Positions 9,215-17,755 of a stretch of 64,000 nt of DNA are shown one piece after another. The position numbers were made by a program, and so were the translations under genes. Positions within the stretch are counted from its first letter, which is position 1; every line of letters begins with the position of its first letter. The stretch is from Flavobacterium pallidum (GTDB lineage: Bacteria; Bacteroidota; Bacteroidia; Flavobacteriales; Flavobacteriaceae): assembly GCF_003097535.1 (NCBI RefSeq), contig NZ_CP029187.1, positions 3,488,757 through 3,552,756 of the forward strand, given 5' to 3'. The notes below the pieces were generated by a model, which was not told where the DNA came from, made no database searches, and worked only from the letters and a program-made list of their open reading frames with translations.

Positions 9215-9311
9215 GCTTCACGTATCAACGAAGGGCTTAAGCAGGCTTCCTTATGTCAATCACCCGGCGAATACATGCTGCCGCAGCAGGACGAGATCCA
9301 TAAAAATGTAT

Positions 9312-9490
9312 CTATTACGTAAGCACGATATGCTATTACGTAACGGAAACAGGTGATTTCGTAACAGCGACGTTCTATTGCGTAACAACGGTAAGTGATT
9401 TCGTAAAGGCAATGTTCTATTACGTAATGGCAATAGGTGATTTCGTAACCGGGACGTTCTATTACGTAAAAACGAGTATATATTACGTAT
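9312..9490. repeat. Nine-unit 21-bp tandem repeat with TTACGTAA core
   Basis: An 11-bp core recurs with an exact 21-base step at 9312, 9333, 9354, 9375, 9396, 9417, 9438, 9459 and 9480. From the second unit on, two core forms alternate strictly: CTATTACGTAA (or TTGCGTAA) and TGATTTCGTAA. The true period is therefore 42 bp with two half units. The 10-base spacers are also partly conserved. The first core type contains the palindrome TTACGTAA. On the minus strand the array is open as 7-codon repeats (Y-V/E-I core), but there is a stop just upstream, another at about 9260, and no usable start codon. Confidence 0.9.
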
Positions 9491-9684
9491 TTTTAATTGA
9501 TTGTCAGGAATTTTATAACAATGCAGAATTTTCAGGCTTTACTGTGTAAAAAAATTGTCTGCTTTTTAATTTATCAACTACATGATACATAGGCTTTACT
9601 ATATGACTATGTGGTAAAATAACCATGGACAATTTTTCGCAAAATTCCGATGGTCATTTAAGTTTGCCTCCTGCTGCAGGTGAT

Positions 9685-9717
9685 AAAAAAAACCTTCCAG
9701 AAAATAACTGAAAGGTT
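9685..9717 (-). terminator. Terminator of the M23/TonB/lipoprotein operon
   Basis: Read on the minus strand, AACCTTTCAG pairs with CTGGAAGGTT with one mismatch and is followed by a T-run. It starts 25 bases after the stop of the 9742-10479 gene. Confidence 0.8.
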
Positions 9718-9741
9718 TTGATTATTAGGGTTGTTGCCGTG

Positions 9742-10479
9742 TTAATTTACAGGATCGTAATTCTCAGGTTTCCATTCCTTTGTCATCAGGTCTACGAAAT
9801 GGTATTTTACGACATCGTCCTTGTCAAATTCACCGTTCTTGTTGGTGTCCTCAATAGTACGGAAATACAGGCGGTTCTTTGACTCGACCACATTCCAGTC
9901 GATGAGTTCCTGGAAATCGCCCGAAAGCTTTGTAAACCTAGTCCCGCTGATGTCGCTGATGTATAAGGTCTTGATATCGCTGGCATCGAGCCTGCCGTCT
10001 TTGTTGGTGTCCATATCAGACAATGAATAGACCATCAGCTGCAGCCTGGATTTTGCCGCAACGGTATTCAGGTAGGCTGCGGTCTGGATGCACACGGGTT
10101 TTGTGGCCAGTGGACGGATTGTGGTAGAATCGATGTGCTGGAATTTCAGGTTTTGCAGAAATCCTGTGATTTCAAAAAGGTTGTAATTCGAAACAGAAAA
10201 GCTCACACGCTCCGCAGCCGATGAATTGGCAGCCGTCTTGGACCGCCCTTCGTAAATCCTGTAATCGCCGATGGGGTGGATCAGGTATTTGGTGCCCTCC
10301 ATCTGGATGGGGAGGTCGGCAATCTTGATCTGGGACGAATCGGATTTTACCTCCGCCTGTTTTCCTTTGTTATTGTCGGTATACGTGACCTTTGGCTTCT
10401 CGGGCTCATTTTCTTTACAGGCGGCCGCCAGGAATAATAACCCCAGTGCGATATATCTTGGTGTGAATTTCATATGCAT
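9742..10479 (-). CDS. Lipoprotein with two EF-hand-like calcium loops
   Basis: The 245-residue protein has a lipoprotein signal with Cys21 (LAAAC). Two EF-hand/dockerin-like loops are visible in the C-terminal half: DTNKDGRLDASD and DTNKNGEFDKDD, each rich in Asp and Asn at calcium-ligand spacing. The rest has no family I recognise. A second ATG two codons in (10473) is an equally good start. It is the last gene of a minus-strand operon behind a TonB-dependent receptor (57-base gap), so it may be an accessory lipoprotein of that receptor or a separate envelope protein. Confidence 0.75.
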   Translation of the reverse strand: MHMKFTPRYIALGLLFLAAACKENEPEKPKVTYTDNNKGKQAEVKSDSSQIKIADLPIQMEGTKYLIHPIGDYRIYEGRSKTAANSSAAERVSFSVSNYNLFEITGFLQNLKFQHIDSTTIRPLATKPVCIQTAAYLNTVAAKSRLQLMVYSLSDMDTNKDGRLDASDIKTLYISDISGTRFTKLSGDFQELIDWNVVESKNRLYFRTIEDTNKNGEFDKDDVVKYHFVDLMTKEWKPENYDPVN

Positions 10480-10536
10480 AATTTATAAGGATATCAAATA
10501 TACCATTTTCAGGTGATAAAAACGAATCAGTTTGGG

Positions 10537-13035
10537 TTAAAGCCTGGCGCTTACTTTTATGTTAAAAACCCTTGAAGTAAGGTAATTCGGTACGGCATAT
10601 TGTGATTTAGTGTACACATCCCTCACCCACGTATTGGTGATGGAATTCTGATTGTCAAAAACATTGAAGATTTCAAAACCGATCGACAAATCCTTGAATT
10701 TCCTGAGCCAATGCCCTTCAGGACGGTTCGGGTTGTTTTCGGTCATTACGTAAGAAAACCCGACATCGGCACGGCGGTAATCATTCAACCGGCTTTGGTA
10801 CACATAAGGGTCAGCATAAGAAGGGGAACCTCCTGGCAAACCGGTATTGTACACGAGATTGAGGTATAGTTTCATGCTGGGAATTTTTTTCATGAAATCC
10901 TGAAAAAGGATGCCGAATTTCAGCCTTTGGTCCGTCGGCCTGGCGATATAGCCTTTATTGTTGATGTTTTCTTCTGTTTTCATATACCCGAAACTGAGCC
11001 ATGATTCGGTCCCTTTGACAAATTCCCCATTCAGCCTCATATCAAATCCCTGCGCAAAGGCTTTGGCATTATTATCGGCAGCATAACGGATCCTGACGTT
11101 TTCCAGCGTGTAAGGATTTACGTCAGACATCGATTTATAATACGCTTCTGAAACGAGCTTGAAAGGTTTTTCGCCCCACATCTGGAAACTGTATTCATTC
11201 CCGATAACGATATGCGCCGATTGCTGTGCTTTTACATCGGTATTGACAGCACCATCGGCATCCCGCAGTTCCCTGTAAAACGGTGGCTGGTGGTATAATC
11301 CGCCGGAAATACGGAACACCATATCTGTTCCTGCCCAATTCGGCTTGATGGCAAACTGCGCACGCGGACTGAATACAGACTGGCTTTTTGATTCCAATCC
11401 GTCGCCTGAAACCTGCCATTGGTGCATCCTGACACCGGCGTTGATGGAAAATTCATGTGCCCCGAGCATGCCTTTGCGGTTCCATTGTGCATATCCTGAA
11501 ATCCTGTCTATGGTGACGTAATTCGTGGCGCGTACATTTTGATAAGGCACCAAAGGACCTGTATATGGAACGTAAGGTTGCTGGTTGTGTGGCAAATCGA
11601 CTACCGGCGGGTTCAGTGAAAATCCTGCGGAATCGATTACTTCCCATTCTACTACACGGTCGCGGATGTCTTCTTTGGTGTATTTGATGCCCCATTCGAT
11701 CATGTTGTTCTTGCGCTGCTCGCTCATTTTACTGCTGATGTCGAGGATTCCCTTCACTTCGGCATTGACAATCATGGCATCGAGGTCATTTCGTGCGTGG
11801 TTCAATTGCGAGCCAATGCCTTCGGTAAATTTCACCTCGCCGAAATCTTCGGAACCGATATTACTGTCGACTTCACCCAAACGGTATTGCGCAAGGATAT
11901 CGAAATATTCCTGCTCCACAGTATGGTAGGCCGAGCCGATGAATTTTAAGGTAAACCTGTCCGTGGCCTTGAATTCTGACTTAACCGCGCCGAAGAACGT
12001 CTGGTAACGGTCTTTTTCCTGGCCTTCATAAAATATCTGCAATGCAATCGGTTCATCAATTGTACCGAAATTGGTCTGCCTGGTCAGTGGGGTATAGTCG
12101 TATTTATTCTGTGAAATGTTCCCAAGGAAACTCCACTGCCATTTGGTGGATGGTGTAAAAGTGACGTAGGTCTGCGCATCAACAAACGACGGATGGTAAT
12201 TGGTTTCGGTCTCTTTACTGTTCACCAAAAGGCTGTTGTCACGGTAACGCACACCCGTTACGGCGGTCCATTTGCGGTTTTTGGAAACCAGGTCGACGGA
12301 CATGGCCCCGCCGAGCAGGCTGGCATCGATCGAAGCACCGAATTTCGACGGGATCCTGTACGTAATATCCAATACAGATGATAATTTATCACCGTATTTT
12401 GCCTGGAAACCACCGGCGGAGAAATCGACATTTGAAACCAGGTCGGTGTTGGTGAAGCTTAAGCCTTCCTGTTGGCCTGAGCGCACAAGGAACGGGCGAT
12501 AGACTTCGATTTCGTTGACGTATACAAGGTTTTCGTCATAATTCCCGCCGCGTGCCGAGTATTGCGAACTCAGCTCATCGTTGCCGCTTACGCCCCCCAT
12601 AGTTTTCAGGATGCTTTCCACTCCAGGCATGGCGCTTGGGTTTTTACTGATGGTCCTCGGATCAATATTAACGATTCCTTCAAGTCTGGTGCGGGTTTTG
12701 GTATTGATGACGACTTCGGGCAATTGTTCCTCGTTGGTTTTCAGCACCGGGTTGAACTCGAAATTTTCGTTGGCTTTGAGGTTTAAGATAATCCTGGCCT
12801 TCTTTAACGTGACGTGGGTGAATTCCACGTAAACATCAGCATCAGCAGGGATGTTGATCACGTAATAACCGTTTTTATCTGTGGTTGCAGAAACGGTTGT
12901 TGTTTTCACATTCACGTTTGGCACCGGTTTCTGGCTTTCGTCAAGGACAATTCCCTGAACCCTTGCCGTTTGTGCCAAAGCGTTAAACCCTATCAATAAA
13001 AATAATGAATATATGAAGCTGAATCTTGTTTTCAA
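10537..13035 (-). CDS. TonB-dependent receptor with carboxypeptidase-regulatory-like N domain
   Basis: The 832-residue protein has a signal peptide ending at LAQ (about residue 22). A carboxypeptidase-D-regulatory-like beta-sandwich (about 25-105) is followed by a plug domain (about 120-230, with SQYSARGGNYDENLVYVNEIEVYRP) and a large 22-strand-type barrel to the C terminus. It would import a TonB-energised ligand across the outer membrane. No SusD partner is adjacent, so it is not a classic glycan SusCD pair, and the ligand is unknown. It lies 11 bases after the M23 peptidase gene, indicating cotranscription. Confidence 0.85.
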   Translation of the reverse strand: MKTRFSFIYSLFLLIGFNALAQTARVQGIVLDESQKPVPNVNVKTTTVSATTDKNGYYVINIPADADVYVEFTHVTLKKARIILNLKANENFEFNPVLKTNEEQLPEVVINTKTRTRLEGIVNIDPRTISKNPSAMPGVESILKTMGGVSGNDELSSQYSARGGNYDENLVYVNEIEVYRPFLVRSGQQEGLSFTNTDLVSNVDFSAGGFQAKYGDKLSSVLDITYRIPSKFGASIDASLLGGAMSVDLVSKNRKWTAVTGVRYRDNSLLVNSKETETNYHPSFVDAQTYVTFTPSTKWQWSFLGNISQNKYDYTPLTRQTNFGTIDEPIALQIFYEGQEKDRYQTFFGAVKSEFKATDRFTLKFIGSAYHTVEQEYFDILAQYRLGEVDSNIGSEDFGEVKFTEGIGSQLNHARNDLDAMIVNAEVKGILDISSKMSEQRKNNMIEWGIKYTKEDIRDRVVEWEVIDSAGFSLNPPVVDLPHNQQPYVPYTGPLVPYQNVRATNYVTIDRISGYAQWNRKGMLGAHEFSINAGVRMHQWQVSGDGLESKSQSVFSPRAQFAIKPNWAGTDMVFRISGGLYHQPPFYRELRDADGAVNTDVKAQQSAHIVIGNEYSFQMWGEKPFKLVSEAYYKSMSDVNPYTLENVRIRYAADNNAKAFAQGFDMRLNGEFVKGTESWLSFGYMKTEENINNKGYIARPTDQRLKFGILFQDFMKKIPSMKLYLNLVYNTGLPGGSPSYADPYVYQSRLNDYRRADVGFSYVMTENNPNRPEGHWLRKFKDLSIGFEIFNVFDNQNSITNTWVRDVYTKSQYAVPNYLTSRVFNIKVSARL

Positions 13036-13046
13036 AGGCGAAGTTT

Positions 13047-14744
13047 TTATTGTTTTTTCCTAAAAAAATGCGTTTCAAAGATAGCAGAATTTCCCACATT
13101 ATCTGAAACAACCACTTTTAAATCATTCCTGCCGTCCTGGAACATATTGTCTGCAAAACGGTGTATGATCCTCCTGTTTTTATAATCATATTCGAAAAGG
13201 ATCCACTGCCCGTTAAGCCAGCCGTTATAGGTTTTAATACCGCTGAGGTTGTCCCTGATCGTCAGCTCAAGCGTGCTTTGCTTCGTAATCCATTTGCCTT
13301 CCTTGAAATTTGGATGTGAGATCACCGGCGCAACGGTATCTTTTGCGAGAACGAATTCCCCTAAATTCTTGGTGTATGATATGAAATTATTGCCTTTTCG
13401 GGTGGTGGGGTTGTAACTGAGTTTTTTACCTTCAATCGAGGCGATGAACATCTTATCGCGGTCTTTCTCAGGGGTCGACGTGTCTTCAAAAGTGATGGTA
13501 AAATTGGAATGTACCGGTACGGAGTCATCGGCGAGGGTAAGCTTTCCATCCTTAACATCAAAATTCAGGTAAAAATCATCGTAAAAAGTGTTGGCAGGAA
13601 TAAAAACCGACACATTGTCTTTGGTATAATTATTATCATTGGCTGATTTAAGCAGGTAGGCTGTCTTTTTAACCCCAACCTTTTCATCGATTGCAGGCAG
13701 GTCCGAATATTCAATAGGCACATCAATTGAAATCGCATTACGATGCGCATCGCTGATTTTAATTTTATAATTCTGCGCGAGATTCGGTGTCGCTTCAATA
13801 ATCCCGTTGCTTTTATCAGTGCGTATGATGCTCAGCGGATACGGCTGCTCCATATACAATTGCTGGATGCGCATTCCGGTGTTTTTGAGTTTGCCGTAAT
13901 CCAGTAGCGCATTTACATAACGCCCTTCATCAAATGCAAAAGTGTCGAGCTGGTAACTGAAAACCGGACTTCCATTATTAAGTGCTTCTACCTGGTAAAC
14001 GCCGCTTTTGGTATAGTTTGAATCCGTCAGATCATAAGTGCTGATCCCGAAGCCGACTTTGCCACTGACCAGGATTTTATCTGCAATATAGCTGCCATCG
14101 GGCTGTAGAGCCATATTGACAGTTTGCGGTTTGTGACATTGATTTACTACAGATTCCGCACCGATCGGGTAGACCATTAATGTGGTGATGACGGGCAGGC
14201 GCGTATCGGCAACCTGCTTATCAAACCCGAAAAGCATGGGGTTCAGGATTTTTTCAGAGATCGTATTGCGGATTTCAAAATGCAGGTGCGGACCGCCGGA
14301 ACCGCCCGTATTTCCTGAAAAGGCAATCGTATCGCCTTTCATCACAGGTAATTCACCGGGGGCAGGGAACATTTCCACTTCGAAATTCTGCTGATCGTAC
14401 TGCGCTTTTTTAATGTAAGCTTCAATAGCACCATTGGCTTTGGAAAGGTGTCCGTAAACTGTGGTGAAGCCGTTTGGATGATTGACGTAAATGGCTTTAC
14501 CGTAACCGTAAGGAGAAATCTTGATCCGTGCCACATACCCATCTGCGGCAGCGTGGACAGGCCAGCCTTCCTTCTGCTGGGTCTTAAAATCGAGGCCGGC
14601 ATGGAAATGATTGGCACGGATCTCACCGAAAGAACCCGAAAGGAATAAAGGAATATCAAGCGGCGAACGGAAATAATCTGTAGGATAGGGATTTTGGGCA
14701 AACAAACTGGCGGATAATAACAGGAAAAATAATAAGGTTTTCAT
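13047..14744 (-). CDS. M23-family metallopeptidase, periplasmic
   Basis: The 565-residue protein has a short signal peptide (ending at LFAQ). The LytM/M23 domain is at the N-terminal side, unlike most M23 proteins. The zinc ligands HxxxD appear as HAGLD (His48, Asp52), and the HLHFE motif is present at about residue 155. The rest (about 180-565) is beta-rich with no family I can name; it may recognise substrate. M23 enzymes cut peptidoglycan cross-bridges or act as activators or scaffolds. With both metal motifs intact it is probably an active endopeptidase. It is first in a three-gene operon with the TonB receptor. Confidence 0.85.
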   Translation of the reverse strand: MKTLLFFLLLSASLFAQNPYPTDYFRSPLDIPLFLSGSFGEIRANHFHAGLDFKTQQKEGWPVHAAADGYVARIKISPYGYGKAIYVNHPNGFTTVYGHLSKANGAIEAYIKKAQYDQQNFEVEMFPAPGELPVMKGDTIAFSGNTGGSGGPHLHFEIRNTISEKILNPMLFGFDKQVADTRLPVITTLMVYPIGAESVVNQCHKPQTVNMALQPDGSYIADKILVSGKVGFGISTYDLTDSNYTKSGVYQVEALNNGSPVFSYQLDTFAFDEGRYVNALLDYGKLKNTGMRIQQLYMEQPYPLSIIRTDKSNGIIEATPNLAQNYKIKISDAHRNAISIDVPIEYSDLPAIDEKVGVKKTAYLLKSANDNNYTKDNVSVFIPANTFYDDFYLNFDVKDGKLTLADDSVPVHSNFTITFEDTSTPEKDRDKMFIASIEGKKLSYNPTTRKGNNFISYTKNLGEFVLAKDTVAPVISHPNFKEGKWITKQSTLELTIRDNLSGIKTYNGWLNGQWILFEYDYKNRRIIHRFADNMFQDGRNDLKVVVSDNVGNSAIFETHFFRKKQ

Positions 14745-14887
14745 AAGTGATTGGTTTTGGCTAATATATATCCCGCAATATAAAAATAAACTGTGGCTTA
14801 CGGAACAAAACCTGCGGTTTAAAACTGCTTATTGCGTAAAATATTACGTTGCCTTCCAATAAAGTTTTGAAAAAATCCTGAAAATTA

Positions 14888-14917
14888 TTGGTATAATAAA
14901 ATAGAATACTAACTTTG
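14888..14917 (+). promoter_or_regulatory. Promoter of the coiled-coil/zapA operon
   Basis: TTG at 14888-14890, 19 bases, then TAACTTTG at 14910-14917. The first ATG is at 14945, leaving a 5' leader of about 20 bases. Confidence 0.75.
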
Positions 14918-14944
14918 TGAGATTAAGCGACGAATGGCAACTTT

Positions 14945-15235
14945 ATGAGCGAAATCGCGGAAATTATTGATACTCTGGAAGCTAGGCTGCAGAAACTTTT
15001 GACAAAACTGGAAAGTCTTGAGAAAAGTGCTGAAGGATTAAAGCAGGAGTTAAAGCAAGCCACGGTGACCATAGAGGACCAATCCAGGGAAATTGAAACG
15101 CTGAAATCACAGCACGACACGCTCAGGATCGCCAATTCATTGCTTGGCAGTGATGAAAATAAAAGAGATACAAAGCTTAAGATAAATTCATTAATCCGGG
15201 AAATTGATTATTGCATTGCGCAATTATCCGATTAG
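14945..15235 (+). CDS. Small coiled-coil protein upstream of ZapA
   Basis: The 96-residue protein is almost entirely a heptad-rich helix (about residues 5-65) with many Glu and Lys, then a short tail. It precedes zapA by 5 bases. Because of its size, coiled coil and neighbour, it may be a division-associated partner (ZapB-like in form), but I see no sequence motif that proves this. Confidence 0.75.
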   Translation: MSEIAEIIDTLEARLQKLLTKLESLEKSAEGLKQELKQATVTIEDQSREIETLKSQHDTLRIANSLLGSDENKRDTKLKINSLIREIDYCIAQLSD

Positions 15236-15240
15236 CAGGT

Positions 15241-15534
15241 ATGGACGAAAAGCTGAAAATTAAGATATCGATTGCTGACAGGGTGTATCCGCTTACGGTG
15301 GATTTCTCGCAGGAAGAAGGGCTCAGGAGCGCTTCGAGGAAAATCGATGTGATGATTAAGCAGTTTGAACAGAATTATGCTGTCCGTGACAAACAGGATG
15401 TTTTGGCCATGTGTGCGTTGCAGTTCGCGTCGCAATTGGAACAAAAACAGATTGACAACACTACGGGAAGTGATGAAACGAATGAAAGATTAAGGAAAAT
15501 CAGCGATATGCTGGGTGACTATCTCGATAAGTAA
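15241..15534 (+). CDS. zapA: Cell division protein ZapA
   Basis: The 97-residue protein starts with KLKIKISIADRVYPL and has the ZapA pattern of an N-terminal beta-hairpin domain followed by a long helix (about 60-97) for dimer and tetramer formation. ZapA binds and bundles FtsZ filaments at the Z ring in the cytoplasm. A TTG in frame at 15211 would overlap the previous gene; the ATG at 15241 gives the normal family length. Together with the structured RNA that follows, the order matches the zapA-6S RNA neighbourhood known from proteobacteria. Confidence 0.85.
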   Translation: MDEKLKIKISIADRVYPLTVDFSQEEGLRSASRKIDVMIKQFEQNYAVRDKQDVLAMCALQFASQLEQKQIDNTTGSDETNERLRKISDMLGDYLDK

Positions 15535-15561
15535 TACGTTCTTTACATAGACTAAGATACT

Positions 15562-15723
15562 GCCTACATTAGTTCAATTTGGTAAACTCAACACTAACAA
15601 TTTAGAATGAGCAAATCACCGTTACTAAAGCAAGCTGCCATTACGGGCAGATCCTTGAACAACGGGTTAGCTCAAAACTTGTCTTTTCGAGTTTATTCAT
15701 TCACCCTAATGTAGGCTTTTTTT
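15562..15723 (+). ncRNA. ssrS: Structured RNA, probable 6S RNA (6S-Flavo type)
   Basis: The region between zapA and RNase Y can fold into one long rod. The closing stem GCCTACATTAG (15562-15572) pairs exactly with CTAATGTAGGC (15706-15716) and runs into a T-run. An inner stem AAACTC (15584-15589) pairs with GAGTTT (15689-15694). A tip hairpin CTGCC (15635-15639) pairs with GGCAG (15646-15650). A rod with a large internal bulge, about 160 nt long and sited after zapA, fits 6S RNA, which binds RNA polymerase as a promoter mimic. The family name is from structure and context, not a covariance search. Confidence 0.7.
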
Positions 15724-15744
15724 ATACATAAACACTAAACAAAA

Positions 15745-17310
15745 ATGGACACAATTTTATTCATAATCATTTCCGTGATCGCTGGTATCGGCGGAGGATT
15801 CTTAATCGCTAAAACCCTGGAGAAGAAGAATGTCTCCACCCTTATCAAAAATGCCAGGAAAGAAGCCGCGCTGATCTTAAAGGATGCGAATGTTGAAGCA
15901 GAAAACAACAAAAAAGACAAGATGCTCCAGGCTAAAGAAAAATTCATCGAATTAAAGGCCGAACACGAACAGGTAATCCTGAATCGTGAGAAAAAGGTAG
16001 CCGAAATAGAGAAAAGGATCCGTGACAAGGAATCTTTAGTATCCAATGAACTGGCAAAAGCCAAGAAAATCAATGATGATTTTGAAAGCAAAACCAACGA
16101 GTATAATAATAAGATTGAAGTTCTTGATAAGAAACAGATCGAAGTTGAACGCATGCACAAAAGCCAGTTGGAACAACTTGAAGTGATTTCCGGGCTTTCT
16201 ACAGAAGATGCCAAGAACCAACTGATTGAAGGGCTTAAAGCTGAAGCTAAAAGCAATGCGATGTCTTACATTCAGGACACTTTGGAAGAAGCCAAACTGA
16301 CCGCACAGCAGGAAGCCAAGAAAATCATCATCAATACCATCCAGCGCGTTGGGACGGAAGAAGCAGTGGAAAACTGCGTTTCGGTATTCAACATTGAATC
16401 TGATGATGTAAAAGGAAGGATCATCGGTCGTGAAGGGCGTAACATCCGCGCGATTGAAGCAGCAACAGGCGTTGAGATTATCGTTGATGATACTCCGGAA
16501 GCGATTATCTTATCGTGTTTCGATCCTGTAAGAAGGGAAATCGCAAGATTGTCATTGCATAAGTTAGTTACCGACGGTCGTATTCACCCGGCAAGAATTG
16601 AAGAAGTGGTTGCCAAAACGACTAAGCAGATTGACGATGAGATTGCTGAAGTTGGAAAACGCACTGTGATTGATCTTGGCATCCACGGATTGCACCCGGA
16701 ACTGATTAAAGTGGTTGGAAGGATGAAATACCGTTCATCATATGGACAAAACCTACTACAGCACTCGCGCGAAGTGTCAAAACTTTGTGGCATCATGGCG
16801 GCTGAATTAGGTTTGAACGTAAAACTGGCAAAAAGGGCCGGATTACTGCACGATATAGGAAAAGTGCCGGATACGGAAAGTGATCTGCCACACGCACTTT
16901 TAGGAATGCAATGGGCAGAAAAATATGGTGAGAAAGAAGAAGTTTGCAACGCCATCGGGGCGCACCACGACGAAATCGAGATGAAGTCACTCCTCTCTCC
17001 TATCGTTCAGGTCTGTGATGCGATTTCAGGCGCAAGGCCAGGCGCACGCCGCCAGGTATTGGATTCTTACATCCAGAGGCTGAAAGACCTTGAGGACATC
17101 GCATTCGGGTTCCACGGTGTAAAAAATGCTTATGCCATCCAGGCCGGACGTGAACTGCGCGTCATTGTGGAAAGTGAAAAAGTATCTGACGACCATGCAG
17201 CAAGCCTTTCGTTCGATATTTCACAGAAAATCCAGACCGAGATGACTTATCCGGGCCAGGTAAAAATTACAGTAATCAGGGAAACAAGGGCGGTAAACAT
17301 CGCGAAGTAA
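15745..17310 (+). CDS. rny: Ribonuclease Y
   Basis: The 521-residue protein has the full RNase Y plan. An N-terminal membrane helix (about residues 3-25) is followed by a long coiled coil (about 30-200), a KH RNA-binding domain with [12 protein letters not shown] (about 225-240), and an HD phosphohydrolase domain with HDIGK (His369, Asp370). It is a membrane-anchored endoribonuclease that starts mRNA decay. The gene follows the probable 6S RNA by 21 bases and may be transcribed by its own promoter or by read-through from the zapA operon. Confidence 0.95.
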   Translation: MDTILFIIISVIAGIGGGFLIAKTLEKKNVSTLIKNARKEAALILKDANVEAENNKKDKMLQAKEKFIELKAEHEQVILNREKKVAEIEKRIRDKESLVSNELAKAKKINDDFESKTNEYNNKIEVLDKKQIEVERMHKSQLEQLEVISGLSTEDAKNQLIEGLKAEAKSNAMSYIQDTLEEAKLTAQQEAKKIIINTIQRVGTEEAVENCVSVFNIESDDVKGRIIGREGRNIRAIEAATGVEIIVDDTPEAIILSCFDPVRREIARLSLHKLVTDGRIHPARIEEVVAKTTKQIDDEIAEVGKRTVIDLGIHGLHPELIKVVGRMKYRSSYGQNLLQHSREVSKLCGIMAAELGLNVKLAKRAGLLHDIGKVPDTESDLPHALLGMQWAEKYGEKEEVCNAIGAHHDEIEMKSLLSPIVQVCDAISGARPGARRQVLDSYIQRLKDLEDIAFGFHGVKNAYAIQAGRELRVIVESEKVSDDHAASLSFDISQKIQTEMTYPGQVKITVIRETRAVNIAK

Positions 17311-17338
17311 TTTCCCCCTTTATATAAAAAATAAAAAA

Positions 17339-17361
17339 GCTCCTTAAACGGAGCTTTTTTT
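17339..17361. terminator. Bidirectional terminator between rny and the response regulator
   Basis: GCTCC (17339-17343) pairs with GGAGC (17350-17354), with A-runs on the left and T-runs on the right, so it can serve both convergent genes. It overlaps the last codon of the response regulator. Confidence 0.8.
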
Positions 17362-17755
17362 ATGCAGTAAATATTTTATATATATCCGATTCGTTGATCG
17401 GCTTCAGGAAGTAATTTGCAATTTCGCTTTCAAAATCCTTGGCCTTGTTGATGTCAATATTATCATTTGATGAAGTGACGACATAAATATCAGTATGAAG
17501 TTCAAATTCTTCACGGAACTTCCGGAATTCCTCCAGGAACTGCCAGCCATCCATAATCGGCATGTTAATGTCGAGCAGGATCAAATCAGGAAATTCATTG
17601 GCATGTAATTTTTGTTTTAAGGTGTCTATCGCATCCGATCCATTTTCAAAAAAAGAAGGCGTCAGCCTGATGTCATTCTTGTTTAATAAATTCTTTAAAA
17701 TAAAATGGTAGATTTTATCGTCGTCCACCACGAACAGGTCTTTGTATTTAATCAT
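17360..17755 (-). CDS. Single-domain response regulator
   Basis: The 131-residue protein is a bare receiver domain. The acidic pocket is DDD at 11-13, the phosphoacceptor is Asp62 in LILLDINMP, the conserved Thr is in VVTSS (94) and the Lys in FLKP (118). There is no output domain, so it must act through protein contacts, as CheY- or Rcp1-like regulators do. Its start overlaps the end of the kinase gene by 8 bases, a strong sign that the two are a cognate pair. Confidence 0.9.
   Translation of the reverse strand: MIKYKDLFVVDDDKIYHFILKNLLNKNDIRLTPSFFENGSDAIDTLKQKLHANEFPDLILLDINMPIMDGWQFLEEFRKFREEFELHTDIYVVTSSNDNIDINKAKDFESEIANYFLKPINESDIYKIFTA

Larger units (their letters stand above)
9182..9741. 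other. 560-base gene-free region with a minisatellite
   Basis: No credible gene is present. It holds the plus-strand terminator (9186-9214), a 21-bp-period repeat array (9312-9490), about 195 bases of AT-rich sequence without clear features (9491-9684), and the minus-strand terminator of the EF-hand-like lipoprotein gene (9685-9717). It separates two convergent operons, so no promoter is required here. Confidence 0.7.

Noticed and set aside
9312..9490. CRISPR array
   Set aside because: Cores are 11 bases, spacers only 10, and the spacers are themselves similar; no cas genes are present.
9255..9495. Coding gene on the minus strand with 7-residue repeats
   Set aside because: The frame is open across the array but has a stop just upstream, no start codon before the repeats and a stop after about 80 codons; no RBS or promoter is seen.
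15735..16256. 173-residue ORF on the minus strand
   Set aside because: It is a shadow of the coiled-coil region of RNase Y; its Ser/Leu-rich composition reflects antisense of charged helices.
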